Notes under the pieces: generated by a model
Databases searched by the model: none
Seen by the model: only the letters and a program-made list of their open reading frames with translations
Told to the model about the DNA's origin: nothing
Assembly (NCBI GenBank): GCA_013823855.1
Contig: PNMW01000010.1
Location: 1-54,390, forward strand
From: Lysobacteraceae bacterium
GTDB taxonomy: Bacteria; Pseudomonadota; Gammaproteobacteria; Nevskiales; Nevskiaceae
Direction of reading: 5' to 3'
DNA length: 54,390 nt
Program-made: the position numbers and the translations under genes
Part shown: positions 8,579-18,421 of the stretch, piece by piece
How positions within the stretch are numbered: the stretch's first letter is position 1
Layout of the letters: the number at the start of each line of letters is the position of its first letter

Positions 8579-10129
8579 TTATTGGGCGGCGCCGCGGAAG
8601 TGGCGAACCCTCAGGCCGCTGGCGGCCAGGACACCGAAGTAGACCAGCATCGCCACCGCGATCAGGCCGAGCATGCGTCCGCCGCGCGCCCACTCGCCTG
8701 CGCTCAGCCAGCTGGCGAGATCGCCGGCCAGCCACAGCACGGCAGCGCCCATCGCGGCATTGGCCGCCAGCAGCCGCAACCAGAACGGGCCCCAGCCGGG
8801 CCGGCCGCGGTAGATGCCGTCGCGTTTCAGGCGCGCGAACAGCAGCCCGGCGTTGATGCAGGCGGTCAGCGAAGTCGAGATCGCCAGACCGACATGGGCG
8901 CCCTCGAACGCCTGCAGCTTCGAATACGCGAACAGCCCGAGGCTCAGCGCCATGCCGATCACCAGGCTGATGATCGCGTAGCGCACCGGCGTCCTGGTTT
9001 CCTGGCGCGCGTAGAAGCCCGGCACCAGCACCTTGACCATTGAGAAGCCCATGAAGCCGGCGCCGTAGGCCCATAGCGCCCAGGTGGTCATCCGCACGTC
9101 GTCGGCAGTGAAGGCGCCGTGGCCGTAGACCGTCGACACCAGCGGCCCGGCCAGCAGGCACAGGCCGAGTGCGGCCGGCAGGCCGATCAGCAGGATCACC
9201 CGCAGGCTCCAGTCGAGCGTGGCCGAGAACGCTTCCGGGGTCCTTTTCGCGTGCTGGGCCGACAGCGCCGGCAGGATCGCGGTGCCGACGGCGATCGAAA
9301 AGATGCCGAGCGGGAACTCCATCAGCCGGTTCGCGTAGTACAGCCAGCTGACCGAACCGCTGCCGACATGGGTCGACAGGTTGGTGTTCAGCAGCAGCGA
9401 GATCTGCGCCACCGACGAGCCGATCATCACCGGCACCATCAGCGTGACGATCCGCTTGACGCGGCCGTCGCCCCAGGCCCAGCGCGGCTGCGGCAGCAGC
9501 CTGAGCTGGGCCAGCAGCGGCAGCTGGAACGCGAACTGGAGGATGCCGGCGACAAACACCGCATACGCCAGCACCTGCACCGAGTTGGCGTCGATGAACG
9601 CCGTGGCGATCAGGCACAGGTTCAGGATCACCGGCGTGGCTGCCGGCACCGCGAACCTGCCGTAGGCATTGAGCACGCCGCCGGCCATTGAGGTCAGCGA
9701 GATGAACATCAGGTACGGGAAGGTCCAGCGCAGCAGCTCGGTGCCGAGCACGTTCTGAGCCGGATCGGCGGTGAAGCCGGAGGCGAACAGCCAGACCAGC
9801 AGCGGCGCACCGAGGCAGCCGATCACCGTGACGACAGTCAGCACGCCGCCCAAGGTGCCGAGCACGACGGCGACCATGTCGCGGGCGTCCTCATGCGTGC
9901 CGGTGGTCTTCACTTCGGTGAAAACCGGCACGAAGGCCTGGCTGAAGGCACCTTCGGCGAACATCCGGCGGCCGAAGTTCGGAATCATCAGCGCGACCAG
10001 AAAGGCGTCCATCGCCGCACCGGCGCCGAAGGCGGTCGCCAGCATGATCTCGCGGACGAAACCGAGCAGGCGCGACAGCAGGGTCAGCAGGCTGACGATG
10101 CCGCTGGACTTGAGCAGGCTTTTCGACAT
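8579..10129 (-). CDS. murJ: Lipid II flippase MurJ (MviN family)
   Basis: A 516-residue polytopic inner-membrane protein of the MOP superfamily that flips undecaprenyl-linked peptidoglycan precursor to the periplasm. The N-terminus SLLKSSGIVSLLTLLSRLLGFVRE and the segment ALMIPNFGRRMFAEGAFSQAF are typical of MviN/MurJ. Roughly 14 hydrophobic segments can be followed to the C-terminal RVRHFRGAAQ. Start ATG at 10129. It is the first gene of the minus-strand cluster and is divergent from rpsT, with 184 bases between the two starts. Confidence 0.96.
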   Translation of the reverse strand: MSKSLLKSSGIVSLLTLLSRLLGFVREIMLATAFGAGAAMDAFLVALMIPNFGRRMFAEGAFSQAFVPVFTEVKTTGTHEDARDMVAVVLGTLGGVLTVVTVIGCLGAPLLVWLFASGFTADPAQNVLGTELLRWTFPYLMFISLTSMAGGVLNAYGRFAVPAATPVILNLCLIATAFIDANSVQVLAYAVFVAGILQFAFQLPLLAQLRLLPQPRWAWGDGRVKRIVTLMVPVMIGSSVAQISLLLNTNLSTHVGSGSVSWLYYANRLMEFPLGIFSIAVGTAILPALSAQHAKRTPEAFSATLDWSLRVILLIGLPAALGLCLLAGPLVSTVYGHGAFTADDVRMTTWALWAYGAGFMGFSMVKVLVPGFYARQETRTPVRYAIISLVIGMALSLGLFAYSKLQAFEGAHVGLAISTSLTACINAGLLFARLKRDGIYRGRPGWGPFWLRLLAANAAMGAAVLWLAGDLASWLSAGEWARGGRMLGLIAVAMLVYFGVLAASGLRVRHFRGAAQ

Positions 10130-10180
10130 TCGGGATGAGCGGGGATGGCGTGCCTCGGCGGCGTCCCGAGCCGGATCACG

Positions 10181-10209
10181 TTGACAGAGGCGGGGTCGAC
10201 GAAGATACT
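10181..10209 (+). promoter_or_regulatory. Sigma-70-type promoter of rpsT
   Basis: A perfect -35 TTGACA (10181-10186), a 17-base spacer, and a -10-like GATACT (10204-10209, 4 of 6 matches to TATAAT). It points towards rpsT, whose start lies about 100 bases downstream, leaving an untranslated leader of about 97 bases. Confidence 0.7.
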
Positions 10210-10313
10210 AGCGCGCTTCGATTTTGTCAGTTGCCGGTTCACGGCTTCGGTCGAATCGCCGGTCGGCCGTTCTGGCCGTCACACCATCGAAACCGCTTTA
10301 AGGAGTTTTCACC

Positions 10314-10577
10314 TTGGCCAACACCCCGCAGGCGCGCAAGCGCGCACGCCAGTCCGAACAGAACCGCGAGCGCAACGCCAGCCAGCGCTCGATGATCCGC
10401 AGCACCATCAAGAAGGTCGTCGCCGCGATCGAAGCGAAGACCAAGGCCGAGGCCGAGGCCGCCTACACGGCGATGGTGCCGGTGCTGGATCGCTACGCCA
10501 ACCGTGGCCTGATCCACAAGAACAAGGCCGCTCGCCACAAGAGCCGCCTGCAGGCGCACATCAAGGCGCTCGCCTGA
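10314..10577 (+). CDS. rpsT: 30S ribosomal protein S20
   Basis: An 87-residue basic protein, [20 protein letters not shown] to [10 protein letters not shown], full length for S20, which binds 16S rRNA in the small subunit. The start is TTG at 10314, preceded at 8 bases by a strong Shine-Dalgarno TAAGGAG (10299-10305). No in-frame ATG fits the N-terminus. E. coli rpsT is also known for a UUG start that takes part in autogenous translational control, so the rare start may have the same role here. The gene is monocistronic: a clear promoter precedes it and an intrinsic terminator follows. Confidence 0.97.
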   Translation: MANTPQARKRARQSEQNRERNASQRSMIRSTIKKVVAAIEAKTKAEAEAAYTAMVPVLDRYANRGLIHKNKAARHKSRLQAHIKALA

Positions 10578-10600
10578 AGTAAGTTCGGGCTGCAAACGAG

Positions 10601-10628
10601 AACGCGACCTCCGGGTCGCGTTTTTCGT
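10601..10628 (+). terminator. Intrinsic terminator of rpsT
   Basis: A 9-bp stem AACGCGACC / GGTCGCGTT with loop TCCG, followed by TTTCGTTT. It starts 23 bases after the rpsT stop and separates rpsT from the convergent RND permease gene. Confidence 0.88.
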
Positions 10629-10679
10629 TTCGGGGATCGGACTCGCGGTGCGCTGCCGTCAGAACCTCCCGGCGCGCCC

Positions 10680-13600
10680 TCAATCGTCCTGGCGCGGCGC
10701 CATCGGCGCCAGCAGGCGGGCACCGCCGCCGCTGGCTGGGGTATCGGTTTCGTGCTCGTCGGCGCCCTTGAACCAGCGCGTGGCGCGTTCGCCGATGCGC
10801 TGCAGGTAGGTGTACAGCACCGGCACCACGACCAGGGTCAGCAGGCTGGAGGTGATCACGCCGCCGATCACCGCGCGCCCCATCGCCGCATTGGTTTCGC
10901 CACCGGCGCCACTGCCGATCGCCATCGGCAGCATGCCGAAGATCATCGCCAGGGTGGTCATGATGATCGGCCGCAGGCGCACCTGCCCGGCGTCCAGCAA
11001 GGCCTCGCGCAGGCCGCGCCCTTCGCGCAGCCCCTGATTGGCGAAATCGACCAGCAGGATCGCGTTCTTGGTCACCAGGCCCATCAGCATGATGAAGCCG
11101 ATGATCGAGAACATGTTCAAGGTCGTGCCGGTCACCAGCAACGCAATGAACACACCGGCCAGCGACAGCGGCAGCGACACCATGATCGCGATCGGCTGCA
11201 GGAAGCTGCCGAACTGCGAGGCGAGGATCAGGTAGATGAAGATCACCGCCAGCCCCATCGCCGCCAGCGCCGCAGCACCGGACTCGTCCTGATCCGCCTG
11301 CTGACCGCCGATTTCCCAGCGATAGCCCGGCGGCAGATCCCAGCCCTTGATGATCTTCTTGACGTCTTCGCCGACATCCCCCGCCGGTCGGCCCTCGGCA
11401 TTGGCGTAGATCGACACCCGGCGCTGCAGGTTCTGGCGCTTGATCTGCTGGGGGCTGGCGATCGGCACGAAATCGGCAACCTGACGCAGCGGCACCAGCA
11501 TCGCTGTGCCATCGGCATTGAGCCGCGTGCTGGTCAGCGCCAGATTGCCGAGGTCGGCAGCGATCTCGCGGTCGGCCCGCGGCAACCGGACGATCACCTC
11601 GTAGTTCTGGCCATCGGGCGCCAGCCAGTAGCTGATCTGGTCGCCCGCGACCAGCGGCCGCAGTGCTGCGCCGATGCGGGCATTGCTCAGGCCCAGATCG
11701 CTGGCCAGTTCCTGGTTGATACGCACGGCGATCCCCGGGCTTTCGCCCTTCTCGCTGCTTTCAAGATCGGAAATGCCCTTGATCTTGCGCATTTCGGCAA
11801 TCACGGCCTGGGTGATCTCGGTCAATTTGCCCGGATCAGGGCCGAGCAGCGAGATGAAGATCGAGCCGCCGAAGCCAACCGTCAGATCGACACCGGCCAC
11901 CTGCTTGATCCGCTCGCGGATCGCCTTCTCGATGTCCTTCTGCGGCCGCCGGTGGGTGACGGCACGGTCGGTCAGGCGCAGGTTCAGGCGCGCGTAGTTC
12001 TTGCCCTCCTCGGTGCCGACCTGGGTGGCGATGGTCTCGATCTCCGGGAATTCGCGCAGCAGGGCTTCGACCTGCCGGGCCTTGGCATCGGTGTACTCGA
12101 GGCTGGAGCCGAGCGGCGTGTTGATCCGCAGGCTCGTGAAGCCGTCATCGCCGCGCGGGAAGAATTCGCTGCCGATGAACGGCAGCAGGCCGAAGCTGCC
12201 GAAGAAGGTGAAGGCGGCGATCCACAGCACGATGCCGCGATTGGACACGGTGCCGATCTGCCGCCAGTCGAGACGGCGCGCCGCGTGGGCCAGCCCGAAC
12301 AGCGGGAACCAGACGCGGCGACGCTCGGTGCGCAGCGCCCACGCCAGCACCCGGCCATAGACGCGGTGCAGCGCTTCGACACCGTGCTCCACCTTCTCCA
12401 TCAGCCGGCCCAGCCAGGGCGCGTACTTGAAGCGATCCTTGACCGGATCGCGCCAGACCGCCGACAGCATCGGATCGAGCGTGAAGCTGACGAACAGGGA
12501 CACCAGCACGGCCACCGCGACGGTGATGCCGAACTGGAAGAAGAAGCGGCCGATGATGCCGCTCATGAACGCCACCGGCACGAACACGGCCAGGATCGCG
12601 AAGGTGGTCGCCATCACCGCCACGCCGATTTCCCGGGTGCCGTCGAGGGCGGCACGGACATGGCTCTTGCCCATCGCCAGATGCCGCACGATGTTCTCGC
12701 GCACCACGATCGCATCGTCGATCAGGAGGCCGATGCACAGGCTCAGCGCCATCAGGGTCAGGAAGTTCAGCGTGAAACCGAAGGCGTGCAGCGCGATGAA
12801 GGTGGCGATCACCGAAATCGGCAGCGTGAGGCCGGTGATGATCGTCGAACGCCACGAATGCAGGAACAGGAACACGATCAGCACGGTCAGGATGCCGCCT
12901 TCGACGATCGTTTCCTTCACCTGCTCGACCGACGCGGTGATGTCGTCGGCGGTCGCGTAGATCTTGATAATCTTCACGTCGGACGGCAGTTCCGCCTTCA
13001 GCCGCTCGATCGCCTTGGCCACCCCCTGTGCGGCACTGACGATGTTTGCGCCCTGCACCTTCTGGATATCGATGGTCACCGCGCGCTTGCCGTCGACCCT
13101 GGAAATCGAGGTTTCCTCGGCTTCGCCATCGACCACCTCGGCCACCTGGTCCAGGTGCACCGGCGTGCCGTTCTGCACCGCGACGACGATGCGTCCGAAC
13201 TGCTCCGGCTGCTTGATCCGCCCTTCGATGCGGACCAGCTGCTCGGCCGTCCCGCGCGAGATCGAACCGGCGGGCAGATCCTGGTTGGCGGCCTGGACCG
13301 CGGCGATGACCTGATCGACGCCGATCCGCCAGGCTTCCAGCGCTTCGGGCTTCAGCAGGATCTGCACCTGCCGCTCGGACTGGCCGTTGACGTCGATGCT
13401 GCCGACGCCCAGCACGTTCTGCAGGCGCTTGACCACCACCTGATCGACCAGGGTCGAGATCTCGCGCAGGCTGCGGGTGTCCGAGTACAGCGCCAGATTG
13501 ATGATCGGCTGCTGGTTCTCGTCCTCATTGGTCCTCGAGATCAGCGGCGGCTTGGCATCGCGTGGGAAACTCGGCTGGATCTGCGCGACCTTGTCGCGGG

Positions 13601-13922
13601 TTTCCTGGGTCGCACGGCCGACATCGACCGACAGATCGAACTCGATCGAGATGAAGCCGCCGCCCTCGCGCGCCGTGCCCCAGATGCGCTTGACGCCCTC
13701 GACAGCGTTGACCGCTTCCTCGATCGGCTTGAGCAGATCGTTCTCCACCGCTTCCGGCGAGGCGCCGGGGTACTCGATGGAAATGCTCAGCACCGGGATC
13801 GAGACATCCGGCAGCTTTTCCACCGGCAGGCGCTGGTACGAGAACACGCCGAGCACCAGCAGCGCGACCATCACCATGGTCGCGAACACCGGCTGCTGGA
13901 CGCTGGTCTTGGTGATCCACAT
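10680..13922 (-). CDS. RND efflux permease, HAE1 family (AcrB/MexB-like)
   Basis: A 1080-residue inner-membrane proton-driven drug exporter. The start MWITKTSVQQPVFATMVMVA and the motif YPGASPEAVE are typical of the HAE1 family. The proton-relay aspartates are in TM4 (GLLIDDAIVVREN) and the relay lysine in TM10 (VTKNAILLVDF). Two homologous halves, each with a TM block and a large periplasmic loop, are visible; the second half begins near IGSEFFPRGDDG. An insert of about 60 residues lies between TM6 and TM7. The adaptor gene lies 16 bases upstream on the same strand. No outer membrane channel gene is adjacent, so the pump probably uses a TolC-type protein encoded elsewhere. The substrate cannot be deduced. 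Confidence 0.93.
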   Translation of the reverse strand: MWITKTSVQQPVFATMVMVALLVLGVFSYQRLPVEKLPDVSIPVLSISIEYPGASPEAVENDLLKPIEEAVNAVEGVKRIWGTAREGGGFISIEFDLSVDVGRATQETRDKVAQIQPSFPRDAKPPLISRTNEDENQQPIINLALYSDTRSLREISTLVDQVVVKRLQNVLGVGSIDVNGQSERQVQILLKPEALEAWRIGVDQVIAAVQAANQDLPAGSISRGTAEQLVRIEGRIKQPEQFGRIVVAVQNGTPVHLDQVAEVVDGEAEETSISRVDGKRAVTIDIQKVQGANIVSAAQGVAKAIERLKAELPSDVKIIKIYATADDITASVEQVKETIVEGGILTVLIVFLFLHSWRSTIITGLTLPISVIATFIALHAFGFTLNFLTLMALSLCIGLLIDDAIVVRENIVRHLAMGKSHVRAALDGTREIGVAVMATTFAILAVFVPVAFMSGIIGRFFFQFGITVAVAVLVSLFVSFTLDPMLSAVWRDPVKDRFKYAPWLGRLMEKVEHGVEALHRVYGRVLAWALRTERRRVWFPLFGLAHAARRLDWRQIGTVSNRGIVLWIAAFTFFGSFGLLPFIGSEFFPRGDDGFTSLRINTPLGSSLEYTDAKARQVEALLREFPEIETIATQVGTEEGKNYARLNLRLTDRAVTHRRPQKDIEKAIRERIKQVAGVDLTVGFGGSIFISLLGPDPGKLTEITQAVIAEMRKIKGISDLESSEKGESPGIAVRINQELASDLGLSNARIGAALRPLVAGDQISYWLAPDGQNYEVIVRLPRADREIAADLGNLALTSTRLNADGTAMLVPLRQVADFVPIASPQQIKRQNLQRRVSIYANAEGRPAGDVGEDVKKIIKGWDLPPGYRWEIGGQQADQDESGAAALAAMGLAVIFIYLILASQFGSFLQPIAIMVSLPLSLAGVFIALLVTGTTLNMFSIIGFIMLMGLVTKNAILLVDFANQGLREGRGLREALLDAGQVRLRPIIMTTLAMIFGMLPMAIGSGAGGETNAAMGRAVIGGVITSSLLTLVVVPVLYTYLQRIGERATRWFKGADEHETDTPASGGGARLLAPMAPRQDD

Positions 13923-13938
13923 GGCGTCGTTCCGGCCC

Positions 13939-15138
13939 TTACTGAACTGGCGTCCGGGCGGGCGTCGCGGACGGTCCGGCCAGCCTCACCGCCGCTCCGT
14001 CCTGCAGCTTGTCGATCTTCGCTGCCAGGACCGGCGTGCCGGCGGCCAGACCGTCACGGACCTCGACGAACGAGGCGTCATCGGTCTTCAGGCCGAGGGT
14101 CACCGTTCGGCGCACCAGCTTGCCGTTGTCGATCACCAGCACGTAGGCGACACCGGCATCGCTGCGGATCGCCGTGCTCGGCACCGTCGGCGACGGCGCC
14201 GACTGATCGAGCACCAGTTCGCCCTGGGCGAACATGCCGCCTTTCAGCGCGCCATCGGCGTTGTCGACCGACAGGTACAGCTTGATCGAGCGGGTACCGG
14301 CATCGGTCGCCGGATTGATCCGCTCGACCGTCGCCTCGAACGGGCGGTCGCCGTAGCCGCCGACCTTGAAATGGGCGATCTGGCCGATCTTGACTGCGGG
14401 CACTTCGGACGCCGGTGCCGGCGCTTCCAGTTCCAGATGACGCAGGTCGACGATCGCCAGCAGCGGCGAATCCGGCGACACCTTCTCGCCCGGCTGCACC
14501 AGCCGCTGCGACACGATGCCGCTGATCGGCGCCCGGACTACGGCATCGTCGAGGCTGATCTGGGCCACCCGCGCCTGCGCCTCGGCGACCTTCACGCTGG
14601 CCGCGGCCGCGTCGTAGGCGCTCTGAGCCGAGTCGTAGGCATTCTGCGAAATGAACTTCTGTTCCAGCATCCTGGCGTTGCTGTCGCGATTGACCTTGGC
14701 CAGCGCCAGATCGGCGCGCGCCTTGTCGAGCGCGGCGCGCTGGGCCTCGAACTGGGCACCCAGATTGCGGACGTCGATGTGCGCCAGCACCTGGCCCTTG
14801 TCGACGTGCTGGCCTTCACGCACCTGCACGTCGAGCAGATCACCGGACACGCGCGACTTGACCGTGGTCTGGACCAGCGGCGTCAGCGTGCCGGACAGTG
14901 GCAGCCGGCGCGACAAGGCGCGCAACTCGACGGTCGCGACATCGGCCGCGGCCAGTTCCATCGGTCCGACGGGCGCCTTGGCATCCTTGTCGGCCGGCTT
15001 GGCCTGCGCGCTGCCGCCCCGCGTGGCGATCCAGCCGCCGGCCACCGCCAGCAGCACGAGCAGCGCCATGACCAGCAGGACGGACTTGCGCCGCGCACGG
15101 ACACGCTCCGCGTCACGGCTGTGGGTGATGGCACTCAT
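13939..15138 (-). CDS. RND efflux periplasmic adaptor (membrane fusion protein)
   Basis: A 399-residue MFP-family protein. After a basic N-terminus, one membrane anchor (about residues 18-38) is followed by the lipoyl/barrel-sandwich half GTLTPLVQTTVKSRVSGDLL and VREGQHVDKGQVLAHID, an alpha-helical hairpin with AQARVAQISLDDAVVRAPISGIVSQ, then the beta-barrel domain with ERINPATDAGTRSIKLYLSVDN. There is no lipobox, so it is probably anchored by the N-terminal helix. It bridges the permease encoded 16 bases downstream to an outer membrane channel. No regulator gene is adjacent. Confidence 0.92.
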   Translation of the reverse strand: MSAITHSRDAERVRARRKSVLLVMALLVLLAVAGGWIATRGGSAQAKPADKDAKAPVGPMELAAADVATVELRALSRRLPLSGTLTPLVQTTVKSRVSGDLLDVQVREGQHVDKGQVLAHIDVRNLGAQFEAQRAALDKARADLALAKVNRDSNARMLEQKFISQNAYDSAQSAYDAAAASVKVAEAQARVAQISLDDAVVRAPISGIVSQRLVQPGEKVSPDSPLLAIVDLRHLELEAPAPASEVPAVKIGQIAHFKVGGYGDRPFEATVERINPATDAGTRSIKLYLSVDNADGALKGGMFAQGELVLDQSAPSPTVPSTAIRSDAGVAYVLVIDNGKLVRRTVTLGLKTDDASFVEVRDGLAAGTPVLAAKIDKLQDGAAVRLAGPSATPARTPVQ

Positions 15139-15263
15139 GCAGGATTCCCCTGGGACACGCGGCCCCGACTGGCGGCGGGTCGATCGGTAGTTGGGCAGCT
15201 GTCGCTAGGATGCAGCCACGATGGCGCTTGGATGCACCGGCGGCCCTCGGGGTTTGATCGTCG

Positions 15264-15285
15264 TCAGCCCGCGCTCACGGGCTGA
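15264..15285 (-). terminator. Hairpin downstream of proB, possible terminator
   Basis: A perfect 8-bp stem TCAGCCCG / CGGGCTGA with a 6-base loop lies 33 bases past the proB stop. No T-run follows on the minus strand, so intrinsic termination is uncertain. It lies in the 180-base gap between proB and the RND adaptor gene, which must also hold the adaptor promoter. Confidence 0.4.
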
Positions 15286-15318
15286 GAATTGCGAGTGATC
15301 GCCAGCCCCCAGCGTCGC

Positions 15319-16455
15319 TCAGGCGGCCAGCACCAGATTGTCGCGATGGATCAGTTCCGGCTCGCCCGGGTAGCCGAGGCGCGCCGTGATCTCGCCGCTC
15401 GGCGCGCCGGCGATACGCTGCGCCTCGTCGGAATCGTAGTTGCTGAGGCCCCGCGCGATTTCCTTGCCGCTCAAGTCAAGGCACAGCACCAGATCGCCAC
15501 GACCGAACTCGCCGCCGACCTGACGCACGCCGACCGGCAGCAGGCTGCGGCCCTGCTCGCGCAGCACCTTGACCGCGCCGTCATCGAGCGTCAGCCGGCC
15601 GCGGACCTGCAGCTGTCCGGCGATCCAGCGCTTGCGCGAGGCCATCACCGACTGTGCGGGCTTGAGCAGCGTGCCGATCGACTCCCCCGCCGCGATCTTG
15701 AGCAGGGCATCCGGCGTCCGGCCGTAGGCAATCACCGTCGCGGCACCCGAGCGTGCGGCCCAGTGCGCGGCGGTCAGCTTGGTGCGCATGCCGCCGCGGC
15801 CGAGTTCGCCCTTGGTTTCGCCCGCCATGCCGCCGAGATTCGGGTCGGACAGATCGGCTTCCGACAGCAGCCGGGCATCCGGGTTGTTGCGCGGATCGGC
15901 GTCATAAAGGCCCTGCTGGTCCGTCAGGATCACCAGCAGATCGGCCTCGATCAGGTTGACGGTCAGGGCGCCGAGCGTGTCGTTGTCGCCGAGTCGGATC
16001 TCGTCGGTGGCAACCGTGTCGTTCTCGTTGACGACCGGCACCACACCCAACTCCAGCAAGGTGTTCAAGGTGCCGCGGGCGTTCAGGTAGCGGCCCCGAT
16101 CGGAGACGTCGTCATGGGTCAGCAGGATCTGCGCGGCGCGCAGGCCGTGCTTCTCGAACTCGGTCTCGTAGGCGCGCACCAGCCCCATCTGGCCTACCGC
16201 TGCCGCCGCCTGCAGGCCATGCAGGTTGGTCGGGCGTTTGCTCATGCCCAGCCGCGCCATGCCTTCGGCGACCGCACCGGACGATACCAGCACCACCTGG
16301 CGACCCTGGGCACGCAAGGCGGCAATCTGCGCGCACCAGTCGGCGATCGCTTCGCGATCCAGCCCGCGGCCACGCGCGGTGACCATCGCGCTACCGACCT
16401 TGATCACCCAGCGACGGCTGGTGTTCAGCGTTTCACGGCTCTTGGTCTGCGTCAT
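15319..16455 (-). CDS. proB: Glutamate 5-kinase
   Basis: A 378-residue enzyme that phosphorylates glutamate to glutamyl 5-phosphate, the first step of proline synthesis. The amino acid kinase domain begins [13 protein letters not shown] and includes [15 protein letters not shown] and [21 protein letters not shown]. The C-terminal PUA domain (about 280-378) ends with [13 protein letters not shown] and [10 protein letters not shown] place the start at [12 protein letters not shown] (16455); the frame is open further upstream into obg but shows no family similarity there. It follows obg after 16 bases, the same order as in Pseudomonas. Confidence 0.95.
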   Translation of the reverse strand: MTQTKSRETLNTSRRWVIKVGSAMVTARGRGLDREAIADWCAQIAALRAQGRQVVLVSSGAVAEGMARLGMSKRPTNLHGLQAAAAVGQMGLVRAYETEFEKHGLRAAQILLTHDDVSDRGRYLNARGTLNTLLELGVVPVVNENDTVATDEIRLGDNDTLGALTVNLIEADLLVILTDQQGLYDADPRNNPDARLLSEADLSDPNLGGMAGETKGELGRGGMRTKLTAAHWAARSGAATVIAYGRTPDALLKIAAGESIGTLLKPAQSVMASRKRWIAGQLQVRGRLTLDDGAVKVLREQGRSLLPVGVRQVGGEFGRGDLVLCLDLSGKEIARGLSNYDSDEAQRIAGAPSGEITARLGYPGEPELIHRDNLVLAA

Positions 16456-16471
16456 GGGAGTACGGGAAGGC

Positions 16472-17623
<1,152 letters not shown>

Positions 17624-17639
17624 CTACGGGGACTTCAAA

Positions 17640-17670
17640 TGACAAGGCCCCGTCAACCGGGGCCTTGTCA
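17640..17670 (-). terminator. Terminator-like hairpin between rpmA and obg
   Basis: A perfect 13-bp stem built on GACAAGGCCCCG / CGGGGCCTTGTC with a 5-base loop. On the minus strand the following bases are ATTTGAAG, a weak T-run. It starts 16 bases past the rpmA stop and probably reduces read-through from the ribosomal genes into obg. Confidence 0.75.
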
Positions 17671-17685
17671 GCACATCTTCGCGGA

Positions 17686-17943
17686 TCAGGCTGCGACGAT
17701 GTCGACGAACTTGCGACCGTTCGGACCGCGAGTGACGAACTTCACATGACCATCGGCCTTGGCGAACAAGGTGTGATCGGTGCCGATGCCGCAGTTGACG
17801 CCCGGGTGAACCTGGGTGCCGCGCTGGCGGATGATGATGTTGCCGGCGAGCACCGCTTCGCCGCCGAAACGCTTCACGCCGAGGCGCTTGGCCTGGGAGT
17901 CGCGACCGTTACGGGTTGAACCGCCTGCTTTCTTGTGTGCCAT
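17686..17943 (-). CDS. rpmA: 50S ribosomal protein L27
   Basis: An 85-residue protein beginning [20 protein letters not shown], the invariant L27 N-terminus that reaches towards the peptidyl transferase centre, with [15 protein letters not shown] and [12 protein letters not shown] further on. No N-terminal extension of the kind cleaved in Firmicutes is present. It follows rplU after 30 bases and shares its promoter. Confidence 0.98.
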   Translation of the reverse strand: MAHKKAGGSTRNGRDSQAKRLGVKRFGGEAVLAGNIIIRQRGTQVHPGVNCGIGTDHTLFAKADGHVKFVTRGPNGRKFVDIVAA

Positions 17944-17973
17944 TGCTGTTCTCCTGCTGGAAGAGCGCCGCCC

Positions 17974-18285
17974 TTAGGCGACGATCTCCATGATCTTGAT
18001 CGCGGTGAAATTCTGCCGGTGGCCCTGTTCCTTGTGGTAGTGCTTGCGGCGGCGGTGCTTGATGATGCGGATCTTGTCGCCACGGCCGTGTGCCGTGACT
18101 TCCGCCTTGACGATGGCGCCGGTGACGATCGGCGCACCGATCTTCACGGCTTCGCCATCGGCGACCATCAGCACTTCGCTGAAGCTGACCGTGTCGCCGA
18201 CGGCGGCCACGATCGTTTCAACCTTGAGGGTTTCGCCGGGGGTGACCCGGTACTGCTTGCCACCGGTCTTGATGACTGCGTACAT
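17974..18285 (-). CDS. rplU: 50S ribosomal protein L21
   Basis: A 103-residue protein starting [20 protein letters not shown] and containing [19 protein letters not shown] and [16 protein letters not shown] segments typical of L21, which binds 23S rRNA. First gene of the rplU-rpmA transcript; a strong promoter lies about 90 bases upstream, and a GGAG Shine-Dalgarno lies just before the ATG. Confidence 0.98.
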   Translation of the reverse strand: MYAVIKTGGKQYRVTPGETLKVETIVAAVGDTVSFSEVLMVADGEAVKIGAPIVTGAIVKAEVTAHGRGDKIRIIKHRRRKHYHKEQGHRQNFTAIKIMEIVA

Positions 18286-18377
18286 GCTTGTAACTCCAAG
18301 AAAAATTGCTGCGATCTAGTTGCTTTTGTAAGGCTGTCGATCCGACATCAAAGGATTGACGGCCCCGGGAACCCGGC

Positions 18378-18406
18378 ATTCTAGTTTCGTGCCGCGGGCC
18401 GGTCAA
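18378..18406 (-). promoter_or_regulatory. Sigma-70-type promoter of rplU-rpmA
   Basis: On the minus strand, -35 TTGACC (18406-18401), a 17-base spacer and -10 TAGAAT (18383-18378), each matching consensus at 5 of 6 positions. The leader to the rplU start is about 85 bases. Confidence 0.82.
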
Positions 18407-18421
18407 TCCGCACTGCGCGGA

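Noticed and set aside
10752..14285. 1177-residue open frame antisense to the RND permease
   Set aside because: Composition artefact; the permease on the other strand has clear motifs throughout.
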